DNA from: Rutidosis leptorrhynchoides
Taxonomy: Eukaryota > Streptophyta > Magnoliopsida > Asterales > Asteraceae
Assembly (NCBI RefSeq): GCF_046630445.1
Contig: NC_092341.1
Span: 260,060,501 to 260,124,500, forward strand
DNA length: 64,000 nucleotides
Reading direction: 5' to 3'
Part shown: in pieces, positions 23,782-36,604 of the stretch
How positions within the stretch are numbered: the stretch's first letter is position 1
Layout: each line of letters begins with the position of its first letter
Made by a program: the position numbers and the translations under genes
The notes under the pieces: model-generated
Seen by the model: the letters and a program-made list of their open reading frames with translations, nothing else
What the model was told of the DNA's origin: nothing
Databases searched by the model: none

Positions 23782-26664
23782 TGTAATGACCCGGACTTTT
23801 TCGATCAATTTATACTTATAAGATTAATATTTACATAAATTAAACCTTACCAACATGATAAGCAATCCAAATTGTTGAGACTTATGTTTTTGAAAAGACT
23901 TTTACACAACGTTTGACCGTCTAGTTGACCGATGATATCACGAACTATATAACATATGATAATTATACGTTTGTGTATATATATGTATATATACATATTT
24001 AACATGATCTAAGAATGTTGTAATACCTCATTTTGTATTAATAACAATAAGTTATAAGTATATTTTGAAACTACTAATTTAAGTTTTCAAAACAATAACC
24101 ATACGTAACGTTATTTGACATAAATACTTATGACCTATAATGTTTATACATATATCGTATATGTAACGTATTTAATCACTTTTTAAGGACTTAAATACAT
24201 AAAACAATATAAGTGTATTCACAAAAGATAGCTATATTTGAATCTTCGTTCCGTTTTCACAAGATTTCTATACGTATATCTAGAGTATATGTACTCGTAT
24301 CATACCTAACCTCTATACGTATTTACTATTGGTATATACACATCAAATCACCACCAACCAGCCCTTGTTCATGCCTTATGTATAAGGTAATTACTTTTGT
24401 ATGATTGTATGACTAATTAACAAGATTACAAGCTTGAAACTTGTCTTTGTCTCCCCCCCCCCCCAATTCACGTTTTTAATGGGCTAGGAGTACTCCATTC
24501 TTGATTCATTTTTACTTCAATTTTCTAGCCAAAACACACACATACTTAGAAGCCTTGAACCCCTTAACCATCTCAGCTCACAACCATGAAGATCTAGTTT
24601 CAAAAATATCACTTAATCATCATAAGAAAACCCTTACAAAAACACTTCAAGAATCCTTCCAAGAACACAAGTTTACTTCCAATCTTTAATCCAACTCCAC
24701 CACTCTTTTGGTTCTAGGTTTTTACTCCTATTTTACAGCAATCTTGTCCAAGTAACTTGAGGTAGTAACTTTGTTCATAACCTTATTCGATTCATATATA
24801 TATGTAGCTATCTTATTTTATGGTATACAATTTTAACAACAAGAACATAGTTTGAATGATTTCAAACTTGTTTGCAAACTAAATAGATCTTTCTAACTTA
24901 ACTTTTAAAATACTTCAAGACCTGTAATATATCATAAATATATGCTAATTTAACAAGGTATAACTTGGTTTTTCAAAGAACACCTTAAAAACTGAATTTA
25001 CGATGTCGGAGTGCAACCGGGGGCTGTTTTGGGTTGGATAATTAAAAACCATCTTGAACTTTGAATTGGAGGTTTATATTCTGGAAAAATGATATTTCTT
25101 ATGAATATGTTAACACATAAAAATTTCATGATTTAACTCAAAGTATAAGTATTTTTAGAAAAATAATCATTTAATGTTGTTTACATAAGGGAAAATGATT
25201 AACTTCATAAGTTTCACCAAAATTTGACCTATGACCCGTGATTTCGAATACAAACTAAGGTATTTACAGTTCATATTCTTAAAGAAGGACTCGATCCAAG
25301 GAAGTGGCAAGTTGAATCAACGAAAACGGAAAAGAAACTATGACTAAAACAAGATCGGATATCCAAAACTAGTTTAGCCACGAAAATAATTGGAGAAAAA
25401 TTAAATAAATCACATCTTTCTAAAACAACATGATATTTTATATATATATGTACTCATAATTTAATTTTATATATTTCAGGATCACCCGTAAACAACACGA
25501 GAAGATTAATCATAAGACCTCATGTACGTACGCAACACGTCATTTGACAACACCGGTACTTTATGTACGCAACACGTCATTTGACAACACGGTACCGTGG
25601 GTCAAGATTAATCCCGACCAATACGAATACGATGGGGGTTTTATGGGGGTTTTATTTATTTATTAAACACCTAAATATGAACCATTAAAATTGAATTGCT
25701 AACTACGGACTAAGGAGACATTAAAAGTATTATAAGTATATATATGTGACGATTGTTTAAAATGAAAATATATTGATATATTATATATGGATAGGTTCGT
25801 GATATCAACCGGAGACCAAGTCAAAATATATATATATCTTCAAGGCAAAGTGAGTATATAGTCCCACTTTTAAACTCTAAGTATTTCGGGATGAGAATAC
25901 ATGTATTTTATGTTTTACGTTATGGACACAAGTAACTAAAAAATATATTCTACGTTGAGTTGTACCACTGGCATACTTCCCTGTAGCTTGGTAACTACTA
26001 TTTACAGCGGTATTGTAAACGTGAAGCCTGGTGATAGATCTATTGGGCTTGATAACCCCAACCGGACTGGACGACCAGTATTCAATGGTTGCACAGTACT
26101 TCGTTTCGTGACTACACTTGGTACAGTGTAGTAAGATTTCATAATAAAGGGAATATGCGACGTGATTAAATGTTAAGTATGGTTACCAAGTGCTCAACCA
26201 CTTAGAATATTTTTATTAAAATGTTTACATATGAAATCTTGTGGTCTATATTTATATCGCTGCCGGCATTAAACCTATATCTCACCAACTTTATGTTGAC
26301 GTTTTAAACATGTCTATTCTCAGGTGATAACTAAAAGCTTCCGCTGCAACATGTTGAATTTAAGCAAGATCTTGTGTATGCATATTTGTGTCAAAAACAA
26401 AACTGCATATCCGAGGAGTTGTAATGTAAAATATGCTAGAAATCGTATTGTTATCATCACATGTAAAGTTTGTAAGTCTAAGATTATCGCTAAACGATAA
26501 TCATCTTTATATTGTCTAAAGCTTGTATTATCATAAGAGTTATGGTTTGTAATGTAAAATAAATGCAGTTGTTCTTTTAAAAATGTCGCATATAGAGGTC
26601 AATACCTCGCAATGAAATCATACGTTATCTAACTTGTTCTTATGGTTAAGGACGGGTTATGACA
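23782..26664 (+). repeat. E3 3' LTR
   Basis: 2,883 bp, over 99% like the 5' LTR. Visible differences include an extra ~20 bases near 24927, a shorter AT run near 25441 and a longer C run near 24455. Confidence 0.95.
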
Positions 26665-26669
26665 CAAAT

Positions 26670-28894
26670 GAAACTCACCATAATGTATTTCGTAGTAAAA
26701 ATACATATAACGTCATTTAACAAGTGCAAGGTTGGCCTCGGATTCACGAACCTATATTAATTATATATATTTATATGTTGGTCAATATTTGTCTAACAAT
26801 TTTTGGTCAAGTCATAGTGTACCACAATCCTAATGCTCGAGACTAATATGCAAAAGTCAACAAAAGTCAACTTGACCCAAAATGACTTTTAAAATTTATA
26901 CGTGTTTATTATATAACTTAACTATAGTCGTTTTATATATTTAAATATATTTATTAGATTTTATAATAATAAAAGTCATTTATTAATAAAAATTTATATT
27001 AACGTTTATATATGATAAAATATACTTTTATATATCTTAAGTAGTAAAATTTATAAAGTTCACTTAATATCGTAAAACTATAGTGGTAAGTATTATTAAT
27101 GTAATTATATTACGCGTGGTGAAAAATATCTGTGTATCCCCTATTTATTTGATAAAATAATATTGATCATAATAATAATAAGTAAAAGTTGTATTATTTT
27201 GTAATAATAATTATTATTATTCTATAAAAAATAACAATATTTATATTTACTAAAAATGTTATTATGATAAAATGATAATACTAACATAATAGTAATAATG
27301 ATATTTTATAATAACAATGATATTTCTATTAAAATAATAACGACGATAGTAATAATAATCATTTTAACAATAATACTAAAATTCAGTTGACTATAACTTC
27401 AAATCCGTTCATCGAAACCATTCGATATCTAAATGAAAAGTTCTTAATTTTTCGCTAGCTTTCCAATGACATGCATATCATATACCCTATCTCAGTAGCA
27501 TATGTATCTAATTCAGGATTCAACAAACCTATCTAAGGACAATATCGAATGTACAAGCATGCATAATCCTATATACTCGAGCACTAGTCAGGGATACACT
27601 ATTGATATATAAAAGTTAAGTTATGAGTGCTCACTTATCAATATTGAGATTCAATATTGCAGGAAAGTACGTAGACGCAACGGAGATGATAAACACTAGA
27701 TTGACCTCACGAGCATACCCATGAACCATACCCATCACCTCCATAGCTATAACCCATAATTTCCTTAGCTTCGACTCATTCAAAAAAACTATTTTGAAAT
27801 CACTCGGACATCACTCCGTCGTAATATTTTATGTATACTAATAATATCTTGAAATAATACAGAGCAAATATATATATATATATGTAAATCCATTGAGAGA
27901 GTTTAGAGAAATATATTTTCAAGTTTCTATGAAATAATGAAACCTATTGAATTCTATTTATAATAGATTTTTGAATTATTAAAGTGAATTATTAAAGTAT
28001 GAATTATTAAAGTGAATTATTAAAGTATGAATTATTAAAATGAATTATTAAAGTATGAATTATTAAAGTGAATTATTAAAGTATGAATTATTAAAGTGAA
28101 TTATTAAAGTATGAATTATTAAAGTGAATTATTAAAGTATGAATTATTAAAGTGAATTATTAAAGTTAAAGTATAGTAAAAGTATAAAAACTATGTATGT
28201 ATAATACACGTATAAATATATATAATATTAATTTAAATCATTATATATATTTAATGAAATAAAATATAAATATCGTTATATTTATTATACTGGTTAAGTA
28301 ATGAGTTGTTAAAAGTGATTCTAGATATTTATAAAAGTTATATACGTTTTAATAATAAAGTTCTTTTTAAACTGAAAATGTTTTTGTACGTTTGAAAATA
28401 GATTAATAGAATATTATGAAAACCAATTCTCCACTAGCTTTTGTCTAACTTTCGTAAATGACACTTTTTATTTTTATTTATAAATAGCTTTACAAATTAT
28501 TCCGAATATCGTTAAGAGGAATAGATTTTCTCAAATCATAGTGGACCTCTCAACAGAGACTTGTAATCATAATTCAATGTTTCTGATAATTCAATCATTT
28601 AATATATTTTTTTAATTTCGTCGATAATCATATTGAAACAAATACGTTCATATAAAGCATTATACGTTTAAATACTTTGTTGACATTTTCAATTTATAAC
28701 ATATACACATATACATACATATTCATATATGTTCATTTAATGGTTCGTGAATCATTGGAATTTGGTCGAGGTTTAAATGAATGTATAAACATAGTTTAAA
28801 ATCCTTGAGATTTAACTTAACAAACATTGCTTATCGTGTCAGAATAATATAAAGATAAAGTTTAAATTTAGTCGGAAATTTCCGAGTCGTCACA
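26670..28894 (-). repeat. E4 3' LTR, right piece
   Basis: Resumes the LTR after the CAAAT duplication and ends at 28894, where the minus strand reads TGTGACGACTCGG. Matches 33174-34565 plus 43439-44309. AT-rich, with short simple repeats and no credible gene. Confidence 0.92.
27972..28166. repeat. 28-bp minisatellite in E4 3' LTR
   Basis: About seven copies of a 28-base unit made of two near halves (GAATTATTAAAGT and GAATTATTAAAGTAT). The same array in the 5' LTR is split by E5. Confidence 0.9.
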
Positions 28895-28931
28895 GTACCT
28901 ACCCGTTAAAGAAATTTCGTCCCCGAAATTT
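28895..28931 (-). other. E4 polypurine motif and pre-polypurine hairpin
   Basis: Minus strand TTTAACGGGTAGGTAC abuts the LTR. 28912-28931 forms the same 8-base-arm hairpin as E2 and E3, with one extra loop base. Confidence 0.6.
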
Positions 28932-29346
28932 GATAGAGGTCGTTATGGCTAACAATGAGAATGTTATTATGACGATTATGAAGTTTTATCATGTTATTAT
29001 GACGATTATGAAGTTTTATCATGTCTAAGAAGTATGGATAAAATAATTCGATTACTCGAAGCGTATGAGGGAAGTTATCGTAAATGAAGGAAATAAGATT
29101 ATAGTGATTCGTCATATCTTTTGACGTCATCAAAATTGATCTCCGAATTTAAAGAAAATCTTTGTAATCTATGTTGGATTTGATGCTTTGGTGATTAAGG
29201 AGATTATGATTCTCTTCGAATTAATACGATAATCCATCTTGATTTCTCTGTCGGGTATTTCACTATAAATCCACCTCCTTCATTTTCTTACAACTCACAC
29301 CTTCTATTCTTTCTCCCTCAACTCATATTTTTAAGTATTTGTCAAT

Positions 29347-29511
29347 ATGCTTCATCCAGTACTGATTCTCAATATACTCCTCACTTTCATATCTGTCGTT
29401 CTTCTTTTTCATCTACCTCCGGAAGAATCTATTTACTTCTACTATACTCTCGGTTTTATAGTGTTTTTAGTTCTTCCGTGTCTTTATATTGCTATATGCA
29501 TCGATATATAA
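29347..29511 (+). CDS. Small two-membrane-segment ORF, antisense in E4
   Basis: 54 codons plus stop, on the strand opposite to E4's transcript. Two hydrophobic stretches (about residues 5-21 and 34-52) flank a short polar turn with LPPEESIY. E6 has an equivalent ORF at 63311-63484 with about 65% identical residues; conserved parts include VLIL, LPPE, LYIAI and the spacing. Many differences are Ile/Val/Leu exchanges. Both copies are open. I do not recognise the family. Antisense accessory ORFs are known in some plant Ty3/gypsy lineages, but I cannot say this is one of them. Confidence 0.45.
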   Translation: MLHPVLILNILLTFISVVLLFHLPPEESIYFYYTLGFIVFLVLPCLYIAICIDI

Positions 29512-30141
29512 GGTTTATAATTTTTGGGTGGTTGTTGGGTTTTATATCTTCCCTTATATTTCAAAGCCCATGCTTTTGTCTTCTATAATCATTGACATCC
29601 ACAGTTAATGCTCCCTACTATTTTCTGCGATTTATACTCCAATTTCTATTTTAGAGTTTTGTCCTTTCGTTTCTTCTTCTTGCGATTAAGCAACGTTTGT
29701 AATGGTCCAATTTTCGCAGATATGAATTTCAGAATGAACATAGTTAATGTTCTAAGAAGGAAATGGTAATGGCACGATCTTGATTTGTTAATTTACCAGA
29801 ATACCCTGAAAAGACCGAATCATCAAGAAAATATATTCTTGATATTTTTAGAGATTAAATAGAATACAAGAGTCATATAACATGGAACATGATGACGGCA
29901 TGGTCTGTGAATCGTCATGTCCCATTAGAAACTCGGCATGACTTACTGTAATATAATCACGTTGATCAAGTGTCATTATATTATACTAACTCATTCTTCA
30001 GTTCCCAACACTACTTCAAAACATTCATAATTTAAACTCGAAAGTTTATAGAATATAGAAACTAATAGTTTCTTATATGATGTAACACTGATAGCGCAAA
30101 GAGATTAATGACTTCAGATAAGATTAGTTGTGATAATATCT

Positions 30142-30342
30142 TCAGAAATATCGTGGATATTTATAATGAAAGATATGATAATATCTTAGAATTTCTAATA
30201 TTGATGGATGATGATGAAGATTTGTCTGTAAAGGTTTAGAATAAAGAGTAAGGTATTTGTTAATGACTTTAGCAGGCACTGAATCATTTGGATTCTTTGA
30301 AGGCAGATTTAGTCTTTGTGATTTGTCCACAGCCTCCTTCAT
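30142..30342 (-). CDS. Conserved sense ORF in E4, KEAVDKSQ block (unknown)
   Basis: 66 residues, beginning MKEAVDKSQRLNLPSKNPND. The frame continues upstream to about 30500 as a recognisable but stop-interrupted sequence (TVNELNSKK, then GTGKRIEQT). E6 has the same block in frame at 62530-62781. In the shared ~43 codons about seven differences are silent and about four change a residue. It may be a captured host-gene fragment or a relic of an element protein. No known domain recognised. Confidence 0.4.
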   Translation of the reverse strand: MKEAVDKSQRLNLPSKNPNDSVPAKVINKYLTLYSKPLQTNLHHHPSILEILRYYHIFHYKYPRYF

Positions 30343-31328
30343 AGTCTGTTCAATCCGTTTTCCAGTTCCAAACCTTCTCTTTTTCTCTGCTTTACCACCT
30401 TACTATTCTTTGTCATCAAACTTTTTACTGTTAAGCTCGTTTACAGTTTTTGATGCTTCGTTAGCATTTCAAGAACTAGTTTGCAGTTCAAAATATTTTT
30501 CAGAACTTCACATTCAAAGTATGTAAGTCCAGGAGATAGACGTTTTACGTACACATATAACTGTTGGCGTAGACATGCTGCGAGATTTCAAAATACTGGT
30601 TACTATTTTTCAATGAATCGTATGACAATTCTCGTTACAAGATGAGAATGAGTAAAAGATGTGATTTCACTAAATATAATGATTTTTCGAAAAGTCAAAG
30701 ATAATTGAAGTTGTTGGTAAGTTTATTGCTAAGGTGGCGAGATATGAAAGGTCCCCAGTAACGATGACGAAAGGGCAACGTATCTATCAAGGCTATAATA
30801 AGACTAGTCCGACTGAAAAGTCAAAGTTGACTTGCTGAAGCTGTGACAAAACTGTCTACTTTGAAAAGGAATTGAAAAGTCATTTTAGCTAATAAATGCC
30901 AAAGGGTCTGACACGGATACGCGTCGAACTATGACTTTGGCTTCGAGAGCTTTTTAGGTACATAAATGTGGGTAATATGTGGTTGGATCATCATCTCGAT
31001 TGTTCATTGTTTGAAGTGTCTTCAAAAACTTCGGAGAGTTTGAACACAGTTTGTAATCGTTAATATACATATGATGTTCTAACACAGTTTTGAAGTCAAA
31101 GTATAGCTTTGAAAGATGTAGGAATCTAAGAGTGATGTCTTCTGTTAAATCATGACTTGGATTTTGATTTGTCAAAATCAGAATGCGTAATCAAATTTGG
31201 GTGAGAATGGTTGTTTTGATTTCTATACAAGAATGTATATTGTTGTGAGATTTTGGGAGTATAGTTGATGATTTGCTTAATCAGATTCGAAAAATGTAAC
31301 ATATTAATTGTGAATTTATATATCTCTC

Positions 31329-31348
31329 GGGTATTACCTACCCGTTAA
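31329..31348 (-). other. E4 internal copy of the polypurine motif
   Basis: Minus strand TTAACGGGTAGGTAATACCC, equivalent to E6 61012-61031 and to the pre-gag copies in E2 and E3. It is kept although E4 has no gag. Confidence 0.55.
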
Positions 31349-31549
31349 AAAAAATTTCACAATTAATATTTTGTACAACAAAATTTTATTACAGTCTTTA
31401 TGAAAATATATATGTGCATATTTTCTTCAGATGTAACATAGATTTAATGAGTTAATATTAAATTAAACTCATTTGATTTACGGTTGAAACTAGAACTGAA
31501 TAATCCCTAAAGACTTTAGAAATTACATAACTTTTACGGAGTATTTATT

Positions 31550-32003
31550 CAATAAAATTGAAATTATGAATTAATACTTCATTATTTGTTGGTGTTTGTA
31601 ACCCTTACACCATATTCTCTAAAGCCACTACTCGAGCGGGAAGCTCGTTGACTTCTTCTATTACACCGGGGTGATTATCGGTTCGGACGAGTGGATAAAT
31701 AAAATCTGGAATTTGATGTAGTATATAATCGTGACGAGATACTCTGGAAATGAGAGAGAAAATGGTGTTTCAGACCGGTTCGCCGGTAAGTGCTTCAGGT
31801 TCATCGCCAAGAGGGCAATGTGGTGGATGGAAGGGATCACCTTCTTCTTGTCTCCAATTATTGAGGAGGCTACGAACCTATCCCCAATTCATCCAGAATA
31901 GATGATGGCTAATTGGTTGATCCATTCCGGTCACACTGCTTTCGGAGCTTGAGTGGGATTCCATATCGGAATTTGAGGGACTTGAACTAATGACAAATTC
32001 CAT
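31550..32003 (-). pseudogene. E4 degenerate pre-gag ORF
   Basis: Starts MEFVISSSPSNSDMES at 32003, Ser/Glu-rich, and meets a TAG after about 40 residues. A later frame reads DNHPGVIEEVNELPARVVAL, a short coiled-coil-like piece. E6 (60276 on) has the same start and the same DNHPGIIEEVNELRARV block. It occupies the position of the acidic pre-gag ORFs of E2 and E3. Confidence 0.5.
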
Positions 32004-32394
32004 TTCGTTCGATTGAATAAAGGATTTTTCGATATGAAATGATTTTTCGGCTATCGGGTGGTATTCTAATTACATAGAATATCTATATATATAGCGCAAA
32101 AGATTTCGTAGATTACGGAGGAAATTACGGGATATGTCAGACAAAGTTTACAGTAACAGATACGCTAAGATATGGATTAGCAGATACGCTAAGATACGAA
32201 TTTTGTCTATACACTATTCATGCAATCAATGCAGTAAGACGTGTCTAGACTAAGAATGATAAGCAGACAATTTCCGACAAAAATGATAAGCAAAACTTTT
32301 GACATGCAGACACGGTCGAAGTCCAGGCTCACTAATGCATCCTAACGACTATCAGTTAGACACACTAATGCAGACCTGGTTCGTTAAGACCACC

Positions 32395-32406
32395 GCTCTG
32401 ATACCA
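32395..32406 (-). other. E4 primer binding site (tRNA-iMet type)
   Basis: Minus strand TGGTATCAGAGC, two bases from the LTR end. Confidence 0.88.
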
Positions 32407-32734
32407 ACTGAAAGGACCTGTTCATATACATTATAAACGATTCACAATAGTTGATTACATCGCGAGGTATTTGACCTCTATATGATACATTTTACAAACA
32501 TTGCATTCGTTTTTAAAAGACAAACTTTCTTTACAGCGAAAGTTGATGGCATGTACACCATTTCATAATACATCTAACTATAATTGACATAATAATAATC
32601 TTGATGAACTCAATGACTCGAATGCAACGTCTTTCAAAATATGCCATGAATGACTCCAAGTAATATCCTTAAAATGAGCTAATGCACAGCGGAAGATTTC
32701 TTTAATACCTGAGAATAAACATGCTTTAAAGTGT

Positions 32735-32748
32735 CAACCAAAAGGTTG
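32735..32748 (-). other. E4 LTR hairpin (CAACC/GGTTG stem)
   Basis: CAACC-AAAA-GGTTG on the plus strand, then GTGAG. On the element's sense strand this is CTCACCAACC-TTTT-GGTTG. Confidence 0.5.
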
Positions 32749-34369
32749 GTGAGTTCATAGGTTTATCATAACAATCATTTCAATATATTAATAGACCACA
32801 AGATTTCCGTTTATAAATATATGTACACTCGCAAGTGTATAAAAGTATTCTATAAATTGTAGGCACCCGGTAACAAGCCTTAACGTTCATGTTTGACCCT
32901 CTGAAGTACACCAGATCAGGTGTGTTTAAAATAACCTCGAAGTACTAAAGCATCCCATAGTCAGGATGGGGTTTGTCAGGCCCAATAGATCTATCTTTAG
33001 GATTCGCGCCTACCGTACATAGACAAGTAGTTTAATGTTACCAAGCTAAGGGCATATTTCTGGTTTAAACCCACGTAGAATTAGTTTTAGTACTTGTGCC
33101 TATTTCGTAAAACATTTATAAAAACAGCTCATGTATTCTCAGTCCCAAAAATATATATAAAAGGGAGCAAATGAAACTCACCATACTGTATTTCGTAGTA
33201 AAAATACATATAACGTCATTTAACAAGTGCAAGGTTGGCCTCGGATTCACGAACCTATATTAATTATATATATTTATATGTTGGTCAATATTTGTCTAAC
33301 AATTTTTGGTCAAGTCATAGTGTACCACAATCCTAATGCTCGAGACTAATATGCAAAAGTCAACAAAAGTCAACTTGACCCAAAATGACTTTTAAAATTT
33401 ATATGTGTTTATTATATAACTTAACTATAGTCGTTTTATATATTTAAATATATTTATTAGATTTTATAATAATAAAAGTCATTTATTAATAAAAATTTAT
33501 ATTAACGTTTATATATGATAAAATATACTTTTATATATCTTAAGTAGTAAAATTTATAAAGTTCACTTAATATCGTAAAACTATAGTGGTAAGTATTATT
33601 AATGTAATTATATTACGCGTGGTGAAAAATATCTGTGTATCCCCTATTTATTTGATAAAATAATATTGATCATAATAATAATAAGTAAAAGTTGTATTAT
33701 TTTGTAATAATAATTATTATTATTCTATAAAAAAAATAACAATATTTATATTTACTAAAAATGTTATTATGATAAAATGATAATACTAACATAATAGTAA
33801 TAATGATATTTTATAATAACAATGATATTTCTATTAAAATAATAACGACGATAGTAATAATAATCATTTTAACAATAATACTAAAATTCAGTTGACCATA
33901 ACTTCAAATCCGTTCATCGAAACCATTCGATATCTAAATGAAAAGTTCTTAATTTTTCGCTAGCTTTCCAATGACATGCATATCATATACCCTATCTCAG
34001 TAGCATATGTATCTAATTCAGGATTCAACAAACCTATCTAAGGACAATATCGAATGTACAAGCATGCATAATCCTATATACTCGAGCACTAGTCAGGGAT
34101 ACACTATTGATATATAAAAGTTAAGTTATGAGTGCTCACGTATCAATATTGAGATTCAATATTGCAGGAAAGTACGTAGACGCAACGGAGATGATAAACA
34201 CTAGATTGACCTCACGAGCATACCCATGAACCATACCCATCACCTCCATAGCTATAACCCATAATTTCCTTAGCTTCGACTCATTCAAAAAAACTATTTT
34301 GAAATCACTCGGACATCACTCCGTCGTAATATTTTATGTATACTAATAATATCTTGAAATAATACAGAG

Positions 34370-34428
<59 letters not shown>

Positions 34429-34514
34429 AATCGATTGAGAGAGTTTAGAGAAATATATTTTCAAATTTCTATGAAATAATGAAACCTATTGAATTCTATT
34501 TATAATAGATTTTT

Positions 34515-34565
34515 GAATTATTAAAGTGAATTATTAAAGTATGAATTATTAAAGTGAATTATTAA
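34515..34565. repeat. 28-bp minisatellite in E4 5' LTR, left part
   Basis: Same units as 27972-28166. E5 inserted inside the array; it continues at 43434-43582. Confidence 0.88.
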
Positions 34566-36566
34566 TGTAACACCGGCAATTTTTTTTTTTAAATACACAG
34601 CGGAAGACTTTATTAACAAACACAATATAAGTCACGTCATTACGTTTAAGTTTACACAACGGTGTTACGTTATTACAAAACATTATTTATACAAAAGTCA
34701 ACATCATAGTTGGATTGTCAAACATGTCTTCTGCAATAGCACCCATCCCAACTGGCAGTACCTAAACCTGCAAGGGGGAAAATATGTGGGGGATTAGCGC
34801 ACCGCTAAGTGAATGGAATCTATCTAACAGATATAACTTAAGTCACACACAAGCTATATACTAACAACAACACATGCTACTACCAACTAGCATACAATAA
34901 GATAATACGAGGATCGGCGGCTTGTACGAGCACATGACTCCTAACTGATCGGACTTGAGTCTACCGATAGTCCCTGCTACTCAATTCACAGTATAGTTAT
35001 CCAGATGCAGGGGATGCATTATTCACACTATACTCCACAATCAGTAGCCTATGGACCCAACCTCTCCTAGGCACGGTTGACCTCATACGGACTCTAACCT
35101 CTCCTAGGCACGGTCTCGAGTCCCCAGTCTCCCTAAGCCCGACTGGTGCCATTCACACAGTGTACACATAAATCACATACAACATCAGGCATACTATATT
35201 ATTCTAACATGGAAATTTATATACTATGCATGGTAAAAGAGTCAACCATAGTAGCATGATATGCTACTTAAACTCTATCCGAAGATAGACCCACTCACCA
35301 ATTACCAACAACTGCTCAGTTATTATTTCTGAGCTTCCTCCTTGTCCTTATAACCTGAGAACAACACAAACAAAGTTAATATACATGTCCAATAAATAAT
35401 ATAATCATTTCATACAATTAACTAGATCATAACACCAAATATTCATAATTTTATGAGTCTACATCATGACTCCACTCAATAACGGCATACAGGTGCGTGC
35501 AAAACACGACATACACACTAAAACTCCTTTTCCGACCCAAAAACAGTTTGATCTAGTTTCTTAAAAGTTCACCATTGAAAAGTATTCTTTATTACGATTC
35601 TAACGATAGTTTATTCATCAAAAACGGAGTTACGTTTTGAAAGTTACGCCCGTTTCAATTTCATAAAAGGCACTGTAGCAAATAGTGGTACTGTAGCAAC
35701 TCGGTACTGTAGCAAATAGTGACACTGTAGTAACTCGGTACTGTAGCAAAATAGTGACACTGTAGCAAATATCGAACACTGTAGCAAATAGTGACATCGT
35801 AACAACTCGGTACTGTAGCAAATAGTGACACTGTAGCAACTCATGCACTGTAGCAACTCGGGCACTGTAGCAACTCGGGTACTGTAGCAAAATACTGTAG
35901 CAACTGGTTCGAACACATTCGCTGATTTCGTGATTTTTTCCCCAAAAACTCGATTTTTGAGCGTTTTTGATCAAATTTTAAGCACATGGAAGCTACTAAA
36001 CATATATACAACCTATTTCTAACATCAATTAACACATACAAACACATAATACGAAGATTCAAGCTCAAAATTCATCAAAAACCCATTTACACCCAAAACC
36101 CAATTTCTATGAATTAAAGCACGAATTCAAGCTAACAAACCAGGATAAATGATCACAAGGATGATATGAATCAATCCTTAAAGCCTCACAATCCAATTTA
36201 AGACTTAGATTCAATTAGGGTTTGTGAAGGGATGAAGTTTGGGTACGGAGTACTTATTTTCTTATTTAGGGAAATGAGAAGAAACATACAGAAACATACA
36301 TATAAATGGGTTATAAACCCATACCCCATATCACACCGGTATTTACCAGTTATCTTATCTGATAACCTTTCGTATCTCCTTAGGTGGTCCTAACGGAGTC
36401 CAAATTAAATAAACCAACCTGTTCTGGGACCCTTGTCACAAACTGGTCACAACACAATTATAATAAAACACTAATAAAATAATTAAAATAAAAGCACTTA
36501 AGACTAAGCACAAACCCTAGGGCAAAATAGGCAACTTACAACTAGCCCGGGTTTCAGTCTGTTACA
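34566..36566 (-). repeat. E5 3' LTR
   Basis: 2,001 bp. Contains a hairpin TTAGCG-CAC-CGCTAA at 34794-34808 and a CTGTAGCAA array at 35671-35907. Frames rich in Cys-Tyr-Ser or Leu-Leu-Gln here are by-products of the array. Confidence 0.95.
35671..35907. repeat. CTGTAGCAA tandem array in E5 3' LTR
   Basis: About 14 units of 16-19 bases, each with ACTGTAGCAA followed by either ATAGTG or CTCGG. The 5' LTR has about 13 in a different order (42555-42773). Confidence 0.88.
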
Positions 36567-36604
36567 AATCCACCCCCCTTAAGAAGATTCCGTCCTCGGA
36601 ATCT
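36567..36604 (-). other. E5 polypurine tract and pre-polypurine hairpin
   Basis: Minus strand AAGGGGGGTGGATT abuts the LTR. 36585-36604 forms AGATTCCG-AGGA-CGGAATCT on the sense strand: same position and loop as E2 and E3 but a different 8-base stem. Confidence 0.7.

Larger units (their letters stand above)
15401..26664 (+). mobile_element. E3: Tekay-type chromovirus LTR retrotransposon, nearly complete
   Basis: 11.26 kb with direct repeats CAAAT at 15396-15400 and 26665-26669. LTRs of 2,870 and 2,883 bp differ at about two dozen bases plus a few small indels (under 1%), so it is young. Between them lie PBS, an acidic pre-gag ORF, one gag-pol frame with a single stop, the polypurine motif and its hairpin. 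It interrupts E4's 3' LTR. Confidence 0.95.
32409..34565 (-). repeat. E4 5' LTR, left piece
   Basis: Matches 14637-15400 and 26670 onward. Carries the hairpin at 32735-32748 and a 54-base AT run (34372-34425) that is much shorter in the 3' LTR. Cut by E5 at ATTAA. Confidence 0.92.

Noticed and set aside
35630-36068. Cys-Tyr-Ser / Leu-Leu-Gln repeat proteins in E5 LTRs (also 42514-42934)
   Set aside because: Three overlapping frames arise from the CTGTAGCAA array. The frames are translations of a short DNA repeat, with no codon bias or conserved start.
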